Notes: generated by a model not told the origin, from the letters alone. Numbered from the stretch's first letter, positions 45,542-54,610 are shown. The stretch: 64,000 nucleotides of DNA from Nonlabens dokdonensis DSW-6 (GCF_000332115.1 NC_020156.1:2729501-2793500); one strand, 5' to 3'. Numbers and translations: made by a program.

Positions 45542-47080
45542 TTAACCCAACCAACCATCACGATCAAGACTTCTATATTGAATAGCTTCTGCGATGTGTG
45601 TACCATTAATTTGCTCTGTATTTTCTAAATCTGCTATGGTTCTTGCAACTTTAAGAATACGGTCGTAAGCTCTAGCACTCAAGTTCAGTCGTTCCATTGC
45701 ATTTTTAAGCATCTCTTTACTAGCTTCATCGAGAATGCAATGCTTCCTAATATCCTTGACGCTCATCTGAGCGTTGTAATGTGTTTTTTCGCTTTCGCGA
45801 AAGCGTAAAGTTTGTATATCTCTTGCTGCAGTAACTCTTTCTCTTATTATAGTAGATTTTTCAGCAAGTCGTTCTTCGGTTAATTTCTCAAACGGTACAG
45901 GCGTGACTTCTATATGTATATCAATACGGTCGAGAAGTGGCCCTGATATTTTCCCTAGATAGCGCTGCATTTCTGCAGGGCTGCTTTGAACTGGTGCGTT
46001 GGGATCATTAAAATATCCGCCAGGACTTGGGTTCATACTGGCTACCAGCATAAAGCTAGAAGGGTAAGTAACCGTGAACTTTGCTCTGGAAATAGTCACT
46101 TCACGATCTTCGAGAGGCTGTCGCATCACCTCAAGAACCGTTCTTTTAAACTCTGGCAATTCATCTAGAAACAAAACTCCATTATGACTTAATGAAATTT
46201 CTCCTGGTTGTGGATAAGCACCGCCGCCGACTAATGCGACGTCAGAAATCGTGTGATGCGGACTTCTAAAGGGTCGTTGCGCCATTAATCCAGCTTTTTC
46301 TTGCGTTCTACCAGCGACGCTATGAATTTTAGTTGTTTCTAATGCTTCATGTAATGTCATAGGAGGTAGGATGGAAGGAAGCCTTTTGGCAAGCATCGTT
46401 TTTCCTGCTCCTGGTGGACCTATCAAAATAATGTTATGTCCACCAGCAGCGGCAATCTCCATACATCTTTTTATGGATTCTTGACCTTTTACGTCTGCAA
46501 AGTCAAATTCTGGATGCTCTAGTGCTTGAAAAAATTCATCTCTTGTATCTACAACAGTAGGTTCTATTTCCTTGCCCTCATTAAAAAATTCTATGACCTC
46601 TAGAATATTATCGACGCCATAAACATTTAAATTATCTACGATCGCTGCTTCACGAGCATTCTGCTTAGGTAAAATAAACCCTTTAAAACCTTCTTCTCTA
46701 GCTTTAATGGCAATAGGTAACGCTCCTTTAATAGGTTGCAGTTGGCCATCAAGAGATAGTTCTCCCATGATGATGTAATCCTTGAAATCATCAGTTTGAA
46801 TTTGCTTTGAGGCGTTGAGTATTCCTAATGCAAGTGGTAAATCGTAAGCACTTCCCTCTTTTCTCAAATCAGCTGGTGAAAGGTTGAGAATGAGTTTCTT
46901 GCCGGGCATTCTATAGCCTACATTCTTGAGAGCTGCGGTAATGCGGTACGAGCTTTCACTTATAGCCTTATCAGGAAGCCCTACAAGATGGTACCCTATA
47001 CCTTTGTCTGCATTAACCTCTACAGTAATCGTAGTTGCTTCTACGCCAAAAACCGCGCTACCATAAACTTTTGTAAGCAT
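45542..47080 (-). CDS. comM: YifB/ComM family Mg-chelatase-like AAA+ ATPase
   Basis: 512-residue ATPase with an N-terminal Lon-protease-like fold ([22 protein letters not shown]), Walker [15 protein letters not shown], Walker [10 protein letters not shown], and the C-terminal Mg-chelatase-type domain ([31 protein letters not shown]). ComM in other bacteria is a hexameric helicase that promotes branch migration during natural transformation. Full length for the family. A palindromic repeat (45789-45807) is read in frame as LRFRESEK in the C-terminal part. It stands alone upstream of two terminators. Confidence 0.95.
   Translation of the reverse strand: MLTKVYGSAVFGVEATTITVEVNADKGIGYHLVGLPDKAISESSYRITAALKNVGYRMPGKKLILNLSPADLRKEGSAYDLPLALGILNASKQIQTDDFKDYIIMGELSLDGQLQPIKGALPIAIKAREEGFKGFILPKQNAREAAIVDNLNVYGVDNILEVIEFFNEGKEIEPTVVDTRDEFFQALEHPEFDFADVKGQESIKRCMEIAAAGGHNIILIGPPGAGKTMLAKRLPSILPPMTLHEALETTKIHSVAGRTQEKAGLMAQRPFRSPHHTISDVALVGGGAYPQPGEISLSHNGVLFLDELPEFKRTVLEVMRQPLEDREVTISRAKFTVTYPSSFMLVASMNPSPGGYFNDPNAPVQSSPAEMQRYLGKISGPLLDRIDIHIEVTPVPFEKLTEERLAEKSTIIRERVTAARDIQTLRFRESEKTHYNAQMSVKDIRKHCILDEASKEMLKNAMERLNLSARAYDRILKVARTIADLENTEQINGTHIAEAIQYRSLDRDGWLG
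45789..45807. repeat. Palindromic repeat inside comM
   Basis: TCGCTTTCGCGAAAGCGTA is read in frame as LRFRESE, between the ATPase core and the C-terminal helices. Confidence 0.88.
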
Positions 47081-47196
47081 AAAGTAAATTTATTTTTTAA
47101 ATGTAAAGAAAAATTAGAATGCATTTTGATGAACAAGGTAAAAGTCATCGCAAGAAACCGTTCTTTAGGATAACAATTTTTTAAATCTCGATAGGG

Positions 47197-47226
47197 CAAA
47201 AAATAAATGGAGCCTAAGCTCCATTT
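47197..47226 (-). terminator. Rho-independent terminator of the candidate small RNA
   Basis: 9-bp stem AAATGGAGC/GCTCCATTT with a 4-base loop, followed on the minus strand by TTTATTTTTT. Confidence 0.8.
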
Positions 47227-47310
47227 AGATAATTCAAAGGTTGAATTGTGATGAGATACGTTTATAAGGAAATCCCCACATTTCTTTATTGTACTGCCCA
47301 TCAGTGATAT
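47197..47310 (-). ncRNA. Candidate small RNA
   Basis: On the minus strand, a TTG...TATATTTA promoter-like pair near 47310-47345 is followed by about 105 bases without a protein frame. These contain the inverted pair AATTCAA/TTGAATT (47231-47247) and end in a terminator stem AAATGGAGC/GCTCCATTT with a T tract. The preceding gene already has its own terminator at 47490-47519, so this second one needs a separate transcript. I cannot match it to a named RNA family. Confidence 0.4.
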
Positions 47311-47489
47311 AAATATAAAACTTTTTCTATTTAACAAAAATTTTTAATTCTTAATATTTAATCACTGCATAACTTTTCAGATAAAACGTTCAATTTTTAC
47401 CATGAACTGTAGAGATAGATTTATTGAATTTGTATTTAATGTAATATTTTAAATAAAAACATGTAGTAGTTTAAGAACTATGCTGTATA

Positions 47490-47519
47490 AAATAAAAAAT
47501 GGGGCCGAAGCCCCATTTT
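47490..47519 (-). terminator. Rho-independent terminator of the sensor operon
   Basis: 10-bp stem AAAATGGGGC/GCCCCATTTT with a TTCG tetraloop on the minus strand and a T-rich tail; 150 bases after the response regulator stop codon. Confidence 0.9.
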
Positions 47520-47671
47520 GTGACGTCCATTCCCTACTATGGATCGGTCAATTGGAGTAAAAATAGGTTGTCCCCTGAATCTCAACCTACCTTACTTTCA
47601 TTTACATGGTAAAAATACTATCTATTTGAATACGATTAATGGGTATAAATACCCAATTTTAAACTGTCACC

Positions 47672-48328
47672 TTATTTTTTTAGGTCTACAATGCTGTTTT
47701 GAATAGCAAATGCTACGAGACCGGCAACATTGCGAGATCGAGTTTTTGCTAGTAAGCTATCTCTATGACGGTCCACAGTTCTTGTGGAGAGAATTAATTC
47801 ATCAGCTATTTCTCTAGTGGTAAATTGTTTGCAAATCAATTGTAGAACTTCTTTTTCTCGTTCACTAATCATTTTGCTGTCTAAAGCACTTTTTTTAAAG
47901 TTTTGATTTTGAGAATTTTCATGAAGAATTCTGAGTAGTTTATCGTTATAGTAAAAACCTTTTTCGTGAACTTGTCTTATAGTGGTGTAGACTTCCTCTG
48001 CTTTAGCGTTCTTAACAAGATAAGACGCTGCTCCTATACCTAACATATTAGAAATAAATACATCAGTGTCATAGCTGGATAACGCGATGATCTTCAAGTC
48101 AGGATAACTAGCACGCATTTTCTTTGTGGCTTCTACACCGTTAAGAACTGGCATTTTTAGGTCTGTTACAATAACATCAGGCATGAAAACACAATCAGCA
48201 AGTTGATCGAGCATTTCTTGTCCATTTGTTGCGGTAAACAAAACATTGAATTCCGGACTTCTATCGAGCATGAAGCTCAATGTTTCTAGAAACAAAGATT
48301 CATCATCTGCGAGAGCGATATTAATCAT
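47672..48328 (-). CDS. NarL/FixJ-type response regulator
   Basis: 218 residues: receiver domain (DD at 8-9, phosphoacceptor D56 in VTDLKMPVLNG, switch residues LSSYD) and a LuxR-type helix-turn-helix at about 150-213 (SEREKEVLQLICKQFTTREIADELILSTRTVDRHR). It is the last gene of a five-gene minus-strand operon, 21 bp after the kinase gene. A DNA-binding output; its targets are unknown, but the operon itself is a natural first guess. The transcript ends at the TTCG terminator at 47490-47519. Confidence 0.95.
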   Translation of the reverse strand: MINIALADDESLFLETLSFMLDRSPEFNVLFTATNGQEMLDQLADCVFMPDVIVTDLKMPVLNGVEATKKMRASYPDLKIIALSSYDTDVFISNMLGIGAASYLVKNAKAEEVYTTIRQVHEKGFYYNDKLLRILHENSQNQNFKKSALDSKMISEREKEVLQLICKQFTTREIADELILSTRTVDRHRDSLLAKTRSRNVAGLVAFAIQNSIVDLKK

Positions 48329-48349
48329 AATATTAAGTTTGAGAGTTGA

Positions 48350-49129
48350 TTAGAAGTCAAAGGTATATAAAACACCTTGATTATTTGCAGTTTTAAGTGT
48401 CATTGTTCCCTGCAATATAGAGATGCGACTGTTTATGTTGCTAGTGCCTAGACCTACTGATTTTGTTTCTTGAAAGCCTATACCGTTATCACGGTAAATC
48501 ATTTGTCTGTGTGGTTCGTCGTCAAGTAGCAAGTCAATTTTATCAGCTTTACTGTACTTTATCGAATTATTAAATAATTCTTGAGCCACTCTATAGGTAT
48601 GCAATTGATTCTCTAGGCTCATATTACTTTCATCCCAGTTACACCTAAAGTTTATTTCAAGTTGTTCATTATTTATAGAACCTACTAATTCAGTTAAGGC
48701 TTGGCACAAACCGAATTTTTCTAATACCGGTGGCAATAAATCATGAGCAATTCTTCTAGCATTTTCTGACGTGCGCTCCGTAGCGTTTTTAATACGACTT
48801 AATAACAGTGTTGTGTCCTTTTCATCTAGAGATTCATTTATGAGCATGTCCGTATTTAAGGAAATGACATTGAGCTTAGAGCTTATTTCATCATGTAAGT
48901 CTCTTGCAATACGACGGCGTTCTTTTTCCTGTGTTTCTAGAGTAGCAGTAAGAACATCTTCCTGAGCCTTAATTTTTGTGTCACGCACCTCTAAGTCAGA
49001 TAATGTGATGCGCTTGCGCGAAAGCATAAAAAAAATGACCATCCCGACAGAAAATAATATGATGAAAATCATAATACCTATCGCAACATAGTTGACCGTT
49101 GTATTTGAGATTTGAAGTATAAAAGACAT
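48350..49129 (-). CDS. NarX/DegS-type sensor histidine kinase without sensor domain
   Basis: 259 residues with one membrane helix (about 15-35), a coiled linker, HisKA_3 box KERRRIARDLHDEISSKLN with H79, and an HATPase domain (YRVAQELFNNSIKYSKA, DNGIGF, GLGTSNINSR). No periplasmic or PAS sensor is present, so the signal probably comes from a partner. The chosen ATG overlaps the upstream membrane protein gene by 52 bases; the in-frame ATG at 49072 (residue 20), just after that gene's stop, is an alternative. A degenerate palindrome gives MLSRKRIT after the helix. Confidence 0.92.
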   Translation of the reverse strand: MSFILQISNTTVNYVAIGIMIFIILFSVGMVIFFMLSRKRITLSDLEVRDTKIKAQEDVLTATLETQEKERRRIARDLHDEISSKLNVISLNTDMLINESLDEKDTTLLLSRIKNATERTSENARRIAHDLLPPVLEKFGLCQALTELVGSINNEQLEINFRCNWDESNMSLENQLHTYRVAQELFNNSIKYSKADKIDLLLDDEPHRQMIYRDNGIGFQETKSVGLGTSNINSRISILQGTMTLKTANNQGVLYTFDF

Positions 49130-49749
49130 TCGTATAAAAATAGAATATGTAAACTTATTAAGGGCAATATATGTAATAAATGTTTGAAAGACTTTATGGA
49201 GTCATTCACACCATCTTGAAAACTAAAAGAAACGAAATTAATCAAACTACAACCTAAACTTATAAAAATACCAATGTTTACAAACGGATATCCTTTTTTA
49301 ATATCTAATAAATCAATAAAATACAAACTGCTCAAAAATATAAGAATAGGGAAAGTAATAAAAGCAGCCCATGGTGAAAAAGACATTATTAATTGAATAT
49401 TTAATATGTAGGGAGCTACAGCAATAATTAGCGCCAAAATCATCAAATAATTATAATAGGAGAACCACTTTCTTCTCTTTAGAACCCTTCTGAAGAAAAA
49501 AGCAATACTCAAAAACTGAGCTATTATGAATAAGAAGAAGAAAGGAGCATTGGTCTTTCTCTCGGCAAAACTTATGACACCGTGAACAAGCAAGTAGCTC
49601 AAAACCTCTGTAGCAGTAGAGGCAGCTACATAAAGAAAAATAAATTTTAAGGCTGGTTCTCTTTGTATAAAAGCTACAAAATAAAAAATGAAATTGACCC
49701 CAAGTAGAATATGGAAAGTATTGATAAGGATGTCAAAAGTCTGTTCCAA
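49078..49749 (-). CDS. Multi-pass membrane protein, paralog 2 of the sensor operon
   Basis: 223 residues with about seven hydrophobic segments. It shares with the upstream gene (49804-50469) the spacing of helices and several blocks: FFxxFxxFIxx at the start, NAPFFFLFIIAQF against NAPFAHLYIWTQF, GYPFVNIGIFISLGCSLIN against GYPFISIGIFIVTGSSLIH, and HILPLISLHILFLYECLLYF against NMLPLIIMQLLFMYEAYLFF. No known family is recognised. It overlaps the sensorless kinase gene by 52 bases, which suggests tight coupling; a role as membrane sensor or regulator of the kinase is inference. Confidence 0.85.
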   Translation of the reverse strand: MEQTFDILINTFHILLGVNFIFYFVAFIQREPALKFIFLYVAASTATEVLSYLLVHGVISFAERKTNAPFFFLFIIAQFLSIAFFFRRVLKRRKWFSYYNYLMILALIIAVAPYILNIQLIMSFSPWAAFITFPILIFLSSLYFIDLLDIKKGYPFVNIGIFISLGCSLINFVSFSFQDGVNDSIKSFKHLLHILPLISLHILFLYECLLYFKSQIQRSTMLR

Positions 49750-49803
49750 TTGAATTAAGGATGAGGAGGATTATGGTTTTATTTGAACCTAAAACATGAA
49801 AAA

Positions 49804-50469
49804 TTATATTGTGAGTTTCTGCTTCCTTTCACTGAAAAACAAATAAGCTTCATACATAAAAAGCAGTTGCATGATGATAAGCGGTAACATATTAATCGTG
49901 TTCCTCAAATAAATTATATCAATATCCACATCTTCGTAAAACGCTCCAGTACTCATATGTATCAATGAACTTCCCGTAACGATAAATATTCCGATACTTA
50001 TAAACGGATATCCATTTTTCAAATCTAATAATTGGACAAAATAAATAAGACTGAAAATTAGAACACATGGCATGGTTATTAAAGAGATATATGGATCATG
50101 AGTCATTAAATTGGACTCTAAGAAGATATAAGGAGAACTTGCTAAAATAAAAAATGTTGAGAATATCAAAATGAAACGCTTTTTCATTTTTGACGACATT
50201 TGTTCCGAATAATAGAAGTAGCTAAATACTATAAATTGGGTCCAAATATATAAATGCGCAAAAGGAGCGTTTGTGACTTGCCCGTTTATAGTTATTAAAT
50301 CACGAACTAACAGCTCTGTAAAAGCTTCACAAATTATACCTACAAGTAGATAAATCCAAATCGGCTTAAACGATTTTGCCCCAAAAAAAACTGATGCTGA
50401 AATCCCAAAGAAATTTAGCATCAGTAATATTAAATAAGAAAATTTAAATAAAGACTCTAAATTTTGCAT
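49804..50469 (-). CDS. Multi-pass membrane protein, paralog 1 of the sensor operon
   Basis: 221 residues from the ATG at 50469 (MQNLESLFKFSYLILLMLNFFG). An upstream in-frame ATG at 50538 would overlap the preceding gene and add a non-membrane leader, so it is not used. About seven membrane segments, with the conserved NAPFAHLYIWTQF and GYPFISIGIFIVTGSSLIH blocks shared with the next gene. The start lies 2 bases after the stop of the 104-residue protein gene, so translation is likely coupled. The family is unknown. Confidence 0.85.
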   Translation of the reverse strand: MQNLESLFKFSYLILLMLNFFGISASVFFGAKSFKPIWIYLLVGIICEAFTELLVRDLITINGQVTNAPFAHLYIWTQFIVFSYFYYSEQMSSKMKKRFILIFSTFFILASSPYIFLESNLMTHDPYISLITMPCVLIFSLIYFVQLLDLKNGYPFISIGIFIVTGSSLIHMSTGAFYEDVDIDIIYLRNTINMLPLIIMQLLFMYEAYLFFSERKQKLTI

Positions 50470-50471
50470 TG

Positions 50472-50786
50472 TTAATTCAAAGGGCTTGAAGAGCTTCCCA
50501 TTGGAGGAATATGCTGTGTAAAATCGTATATGTACCATCCCTTAGATGCGTCTATCATGTCATTTCCACCTTCATCAACAGCAACTATCATTAATTTTAA
50601 ATCTTCTTCGTCTAGTCCTATGTACATGCGGCTATTCACCGCACCTTCTGCCATAACTTGTGAGAGGTCCTCTCCTGGTACCCACCAGCCTTTAAGTCCG
50701 TCTACATATGGAGATTTATCTTCTAGACTTCTCCATGCGTTTGCCCATGTTTGAGCTGTTTCTAATGTAATTGTGTTTGTTGCCAT
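50472..50786 (-). CDS. Small soluble protein, first gene of the sensor operon
   Basis: 104 residues without signal peptide or membrane helix. It starts MATNTITLETAQTWANAWRS; central block GWWVPGEDLSQVMAEGAVNSRMYIGLDEEDLKLMIVAVDEGGNDMID; tail YDFTQHIPPM...SSSPLN. I have the impression of an uncharacterised flavobacterial family with a conserved LMIVxVDxxGNDMID core, but no function is known to me. It heads the operon and ends 2 bases before the first membrane gene. It could be a ligand-binding or regulatory component of the sensor system. Confidence 0.8.
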   Translation of the reverse strand: MATNTITLETAQTWANAWRSLEDKSPYVDGLKGWWVPGEDLSQVMAEGAVNSRMYIGLDEEDLKLMIVAVDEGGNDMIDASKGWYIYDFTQHIPPMGSSSSPLN

Positions 50787-50962
50787 TGGTTTAAGTTTTA
50801 ATTGGTTAATATGACGTCTAAACTAGTATAAAAATTCCAATTTTAAAACAATAATGCTTTAGACTTTTACCTTTGGTGAAATTTGACCATCATTACATTA
50901 CTTCAGTTCTTTAATTATAAAAGGTCGTTTATTTGTAAATTTCATTTAAAAGCTTTTAATAA

Positions 50963-50984
50963 TTCCGCTTTCGCGAAAGCGGAA
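50963..50984. repeat. Palindromic repeat, perfect 22-bp copy
   Basis: Perfect palindrome in the gap between the sensor operon and the nitroreductase gene, a few bases upstream of the nitroreductase -7-like box. Confidence 0.95.
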
Positions 50985-50991
50985 CAACTAC

Positions 50992-50999
50992 TATCTTTA
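50992..50999 (+). promoter_or_regulatory. -7-like box for the nitroreductase gene
   Basis: TATCTTTA, one base from TAnnTTTG, ends 4 bases before the ATG at 51004. The palindrome at 50963-50984 would cover the -33 region. Confidence 0.4.
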
Positions 51000-51003
51000 A
51001 GTC

Positions 51004-51579
51004 ATGAATAAATCATTAGAACAATTGATCCAGTCACGACGTAGCATTTTTCCAGCTCAGTATACTGGTGGAGAAATACCGCATACAGACTTGCTTGAAA
51101 TTTTAGAAAGTGCGCGATGGGCACCAAACCATAAGAAAACCGAACCATGGCGTTATAAAGTCTTAGAAGGGCAAGCCATTACTGATTTAGGCAACTTTAT
51201 GTGCGAGCAGTTTGTGAAAAATACGGGAAAGCCGCTATCCTTTAAATTGAAAAAGCTCAAAGAAAAACTTGCCAAGACAAGTGTGATGATTCTCATTTTT
51301 AAATATAGAGATGAAAAAGAGTCTATTCCTGAATGGGAAGAGACTGCAGCGGTGAGTATGAGTGTGCAAAATATGTGGTTGACTACACATCAATTAGGTT
51401 ATGGCTGTTACTGGAGCTCGCCAAAGGCTTTTGCAAATATGTCGCAGTTTAAAAATATAAGGGTAGACGGGCGAGAAGAATTTTTAGGTTTTTTCTACTT
51501 AGGAACCTATGAGAAAGAGCAAGAAATAGAGTTGCCACAAAGAAAAACTATTGAAGAATTTGTCCAATTTGTAAAGTGA
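51004..51579 (+). CDS. Nitroreductase family protein
   Basis: 191-residue FMN-dependent oxidoreductase of the small (YdjA-like) nitroreductase type. Opening LIQSRRSIFPAQYTGGEIPHTDLLEILESARWAPNHKKTEPWRYKV carries the FMN-phosphate and flavin contacts (SRRS, RWAPNHKKTEPWR). The later GYGCYWSSP and LGFFYLGT are typical of the C-terminal FMN-binding half. It lies downstream of a perfect palindrome and a possible leaderless promoter. The substrate cannot be told. Confidence 0.93.
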   Translation: MNKSLEQLIQSRRSIFPAQYTGGEIPHTDLLEILESARWAPNHKKTEPWRYKVLEGQAITDLGNFMCEQFVKNTGKPLSFKLKKLKEKLAKTSVMILIFKYRDEKESIPEWEETAAVSMSVQNMWLTTHQLGYGCYWSSPKAFANMSQFKNIRVDGREEFLGFFYLGTYEKEQEIELPQRKTIEEFVQFVK

Positions 51580-51669
51580 GGCAAAGCTTCTAATTTTAAA
51601 TAGTTTAGGTTTTAATTTACCGGTATGAATGAGTTTAAAGCGTAGTTATTTAAATCCATTTATTATACG

Positions 51670-51677
51670 TACTTTTG
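51670..51677 (+). promoter_or_regulatory. TAnnTTTG -7 box for the helicase gene
   Basis: TACTTTTG on the plus strand, 22 bases before the TTG start. Confidence 0.5.
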
Positions 51678-51699
51678 CAAAATAATTAAACACAGTTAT

Positions 51700-53667
51700 T
51701 TGAAAAATTTTGAAGCCTTAGGGCTTACACAGCCGTTACTTGACGGCCTTGCTGAAATGGGATTTGAGAGTCCAACAGAGATTCAACAGCAAGCAATTCC
51801 TATCTTGCTGAAGCACGATGGAGATTTTATAGGTCTGGCGCAGACTGGTACAGGGAAAACTGCAGCTTTTGGGATACCATTATTAGAACTAATGGACACT
51901 AGCTCAAAAGACACGCAGGCATTAATTCTAGCCCCTACGCGTGAACTAGCACAACAAATTTGTCGTCAGATAGAAGCGATGTCTCAAAAAATGGGTAAAC
52001 TCAATGTGGTTCCTGTTTTTGGAGGAGCAAGCATCATGGGACAAATTAAAGATATAAGACGTGGAGCTCAAGTTATTGTAGCTACTCCAGGACGTCTTAT
52101 GGATCTTATGAAGCGTCGCGAGGTAAAACTAGACGCACTAAGATTTCTTATTCTTGACGAAGCAGATGAAATGTTGAACATGGGTTTCCGTGAAGACATT
52201 GATTTTATACTTTCTAAAACAGATGTAGGTCGTAATATCTGGTTATTCTCTGCTACCATGGCGAGAGAAATCAAGAAAATCGTTGACACTTACATGAAGA
52301 ACCCTGAAGAGGTTCGTATCAATCGCGAGGATATTGTAAATACTAATATCTCACACCAGTATGTTCAATTAAAAGCTCGAGATAAAACTGAGGCTTTAAG
52401 AAGAATGCTTGATTTTGATCAAGATATGTTCGGTGTGGTGTTTTGTCGTACCAAAAGAGATACTCAAAACGTCGCAGATGAGTTGAACAACAATGGCTAT
52501 TCTACTGAAGCACTTCATGGAGATATGTCTCAAGCACAGCGTGATGCAGCCATGAAACGTTTTAGAAATAAAAATTTAAAACTTTTAATCGCTACAGATG
52601 TTGCTGCAAGAGGTATAGATGTAGATGATATTACTCACGTAATTCACTTTGCATTACCAGATGATCCTGAGTTTTATGCGCACCGTTCTGGACGTACAGC
52701 GCGAGCTGGTAAAAAAGGAGAATCTATTGCGTTGATTACAAAAGGTGACATGCGCAAATTAAAATTTATGGAGAAGAAACTCTCTATATCTTTTGATCGA
52801 GGAGAAATTCCAGCATTAGAAGCTATTACGCAAAAGCGTATTTCTAGATGGACAGAAAATCTAAAGGGTCAAGAAATTAACCCAAAAATTTCGGATGAGC
52901 TTTTTGAAGAAGTGAAAGCAAGTTTAGAAGATGTTTCTAAAGACGAATTGATAGGTAAATTTTTAACTAAAGAATATAATTCTATTTATAAACGTAACTC
53001 TATCACAGATCTTAATGATCGTTCTAAAGGACGCGAAGATAGTGGTGAGTATCGTGAGAGAAAACCTAGATCTAGAGGTCGTGAAGAAGGAATGAAGACT
53101 TACTTCATCAATTTAGGCCGTAAAGATGATATGAACAAAGGTGCTTTATTAGGTTTTGTTTGTGATGTTACAGGCATTGATGGTAAAGATATAGGACGTA
53201 TCGTTTTAGATGGAGCTCATTCTTTTATGGATGTAAAAGAAGAAGTGGCGCCTCAAATGGAAAAGATTAACAGTGCTGAGCGTAATGGTCGTGAGCTAAG
53301 AGCAAATGTTCATGATGGCGTTGTAAAAGAATCAAGAGACAGTCGCGGTGGACGTGATGGTGGTCGTGGAAGAAGCGGTGGCGGTTACAAAGGTAAACGT
53401 GATGGTAATTCTGGCGGCGGTTACAAAGGACGCAGAGATTCTGGACCAAGATCTGGCGGATTCAAAGGAAGACGAAGAGATGATGACTCCAGCTCTTCTG
53501 GAGGTGGTTTTAAAGGTCGCAGCTCTAGATCTAATGACGATTCTGGTAGCGGTAGTAGTTTTAAAGACCGTGCGTCCAGACCAAAAAGAGAAGACTCTGG
53601 ATCATCTAATAAGTCTTCAGGAAAAAAAGGAAGTCGTTCTAAGTTTTTTGGTTCTAAGTGGGACTAA
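51700..53667 (+). CDS. DEAD-box RNA helicase with DbpA domain and RGG-like tail
   Basis: 655 residues starting at TTG. No ATG is available upstream in frame, and the Q-motif phenylalanine in NFEALGL would be lost with the next ATG. Core motifs: AQTGTGKT (47-54), PTRELA, DEAD in LILDEADEML, SAT, and HRSGRTARAG. A DbpA-type RNA-binding domain follows (MKTYFINLGRKDDMNKGALLGFVCDVTGIDG), then a long Gly/Arg/Ser/Lys-rich tail with repeats of GGGYKGRRD. Such helicases of the DeaD/CshA type act in ribosome assembly and cold adaptation. A strong terminator follows 25 bp after the stop. Confidence 0.95.
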   Translation: MKNFEALGLTQPLLDGLAEMGFESPTEIQQQAIPILLKHDGDFIGLAQTGTGKTAAFGIPLLELMDTSSKDTQALILAPTRELAQQICRQIEAMSQKMGKLNVVPVFGGASIMGQIKDIRRGAQVIVATPGRLMDLMKRREVKLDALRFLILDEADEMLNMGFREDIDFILSKTDVGRNIWLFSATMAREIKKIVDTYMKNPEEVRINREDIVNTNISHQYVQLKARDKTEALRRMLDFDQDMFGVVFCRTKRDTQNVADELNNNGYSTEALHGDMSQAQRDAAMKRFRNKNLKLLIATDVAARGIDVDDITHVIHFALPDDPEFYAHRSGRTARAGKKGESIALITKGDMRKLKFMEKKLSISFDRGEIPALEAITQKRISRWTENLKGQEINPKISDELFEEVKASLEDVSKDELIGKFLTKEYNSIYKRNSITDLNDRSKGREDSGEYRERKPRSRGREEGMKTYFINLGRKDDMNKGALLGFVCDVTGIDGKDIGRIVLDGAHSFMDVKEEVAPQMEKINSAERNGRELRANVHDGVVKESRDSRGGRDGGRGRSGGGYKGKRDGNSGGGYKGRRDSGPRSGGFKGRRRDDDSSSSGGGFKGRSSRSNDDSGSGSSFKDRASRPKREDSGSSNKSSGKKGSRSKFFGSKWD

Positions 53668-53692
53668 TTCTTTAAGAACAGCTTTATAAATT

Positions 53693-53727
53693 AAAATCCC
53701 ATCTCGATCTAATCGAGATGGGATTTT
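53693..53727. terminator. Bidirectional terminator
   Basis: 15-bp perfect stem AAAATCCCATCTCGA/TCGAGATGGGATTTT with a 5-base loop, between the helicase gene (plus) and the outer-membrane protein gene (minus). Confidence 0.93.
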
Positions 53728-53756
53728 TAGTTTTTTAGAAATACGTTGATATATAA

Positions 53757-54356
53757 TTAGAATCGATATCCAAAATTAATTCCAAAACGTGGTTCTACAT
53801 TGCCTAAATCTGCATTTTCATTTTCAATGTTGCCTCCTAGATTTCTTGCTACTTCTCCAAATACTAATACAGAAAACTTATCCTGAATCAACCATTTATT
53901 TCCTATACCTACACCAGCTGAGAAACCACTGATATCATAATTACGACGATCTGTCTGAACAAAATCTCCCTGATCATTTATTACATAAATATCGTAGTCA
54001 CTAGTAACTTCTCCAGTACGTACCTTTAGCAATGGGTAAAAATAAAGACCTTCAAATTGGCGTCTTTTACTCACGTAGAAATTTGCACTTAGTCGTAGAG
54101 AAAAAGCGTTAGTATCTTCTAAATAACCGGCATCATAATATCCATAAGTATCAAAAAAGGTGGCACTTCCTGTAAGGCTTATGTTATTGCTCAACATGCG
54201 CTCATAAGTGACGTTTAAAGATCCTGCGATGACCAGGTCAAGAATGTTTGAGGAGATTTCGTTTTTTGCAAAACGATCTTCAGAATCGTTTGCAGTTTGT
54301 GCAGTGGCGGTATATCCTATAACGCAAGCACATAGAAGTAGGATGGTTTTTTTCAT
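53757..54356 (-). CDS. Outer-membrane beta-barrel protein
   Basis: 199 residues from the ATG at 54356, chosen because MKKTILLLCACVIGYTATAQ is a typical signal peptide; the frame extends 12 codons upstream. The mature part has about eight amphipathic strands (NVTYERMLSNNISLTGSATFF, SLRLSANFYVSK, GLYFYPLLKVRTG, SGFSAGVGIGNKWLIQ, FSVLVFGEVARNLG) and ends in RFGINFGYRF with the terminal aromatic usual for OM proteins. It resembles small DUF3575-like barrels; the function is unknown. Confidence 0.85.
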   Translation of the reverse strand: MKKTILLLCACVIGYTATAQTANDSEDRFAKNEISSNILDLVIAGSLNVTYERMLSNNISLTGSATFFDTYGYYDAGYLEDTNAFSLRLSANFYVSKRRQFEGLYFYPLLKVRTGEVTSDYDIYVINDQGDFVQTDRRNYDISGFSAGVGIGNKWLIQDKFSVLVFGEVARNLGGNIENENADLGNVEPRFGINFGYRF

Positions 54357-54550
54357 AATTTCATTGTAATCAATATTTATGCCTTTTATCATATTTATGG
54401 AGCATTAAATATTTGTGATGATTATTTTTTATTAGGTTAAATTAGTGCTCTTTTAGATGCTGATTTTTGAAAATGGTTGCGTCAATTATATATATTTTAT
54501 TAAATTAGAGTTCAAATCTAACTTCAACTAGACTTGAAATAAATACTGCA

Positions 54551-54586
54551 AAAAAAATCCCATTTCAACATAATTGAAATGGGATT
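54551..54586 (-). terminator. Rho-independent terminator of the endonuclease gene
   Basis: 13-bp stem AATCCCATTTCAA/TTGAAATGGGATT with a 5-base loop and a T7 tail on the minus strand, 25 bases after the stop codon at 54611. Confidence 0.93.
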
Positions 54587-54610
54587 CATTTAAATAAAAT
54601 AACAAGTTAA

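Larger units (their letters stand above)
47081..47671. other. 591-bp gene-free region with two minus-strand terminators
   Basis: Between the response regulator (stop at 47672) and comM (start at 47080). Two terminator hairpins of the same design lie about 290 bp apart with no protein-coding frame between them. One likely small RNA is described separately. A further hairpin, TGGGTAT/ATACCCA, lies near 47640-47656. Confidence 0.75.

Noticed and set aside
47041..47337. 98-residue open frame over the terminator region upstream of comM
   Set aside because: It runs through a terminator hairpin and the comM start and has no coherent protein features.
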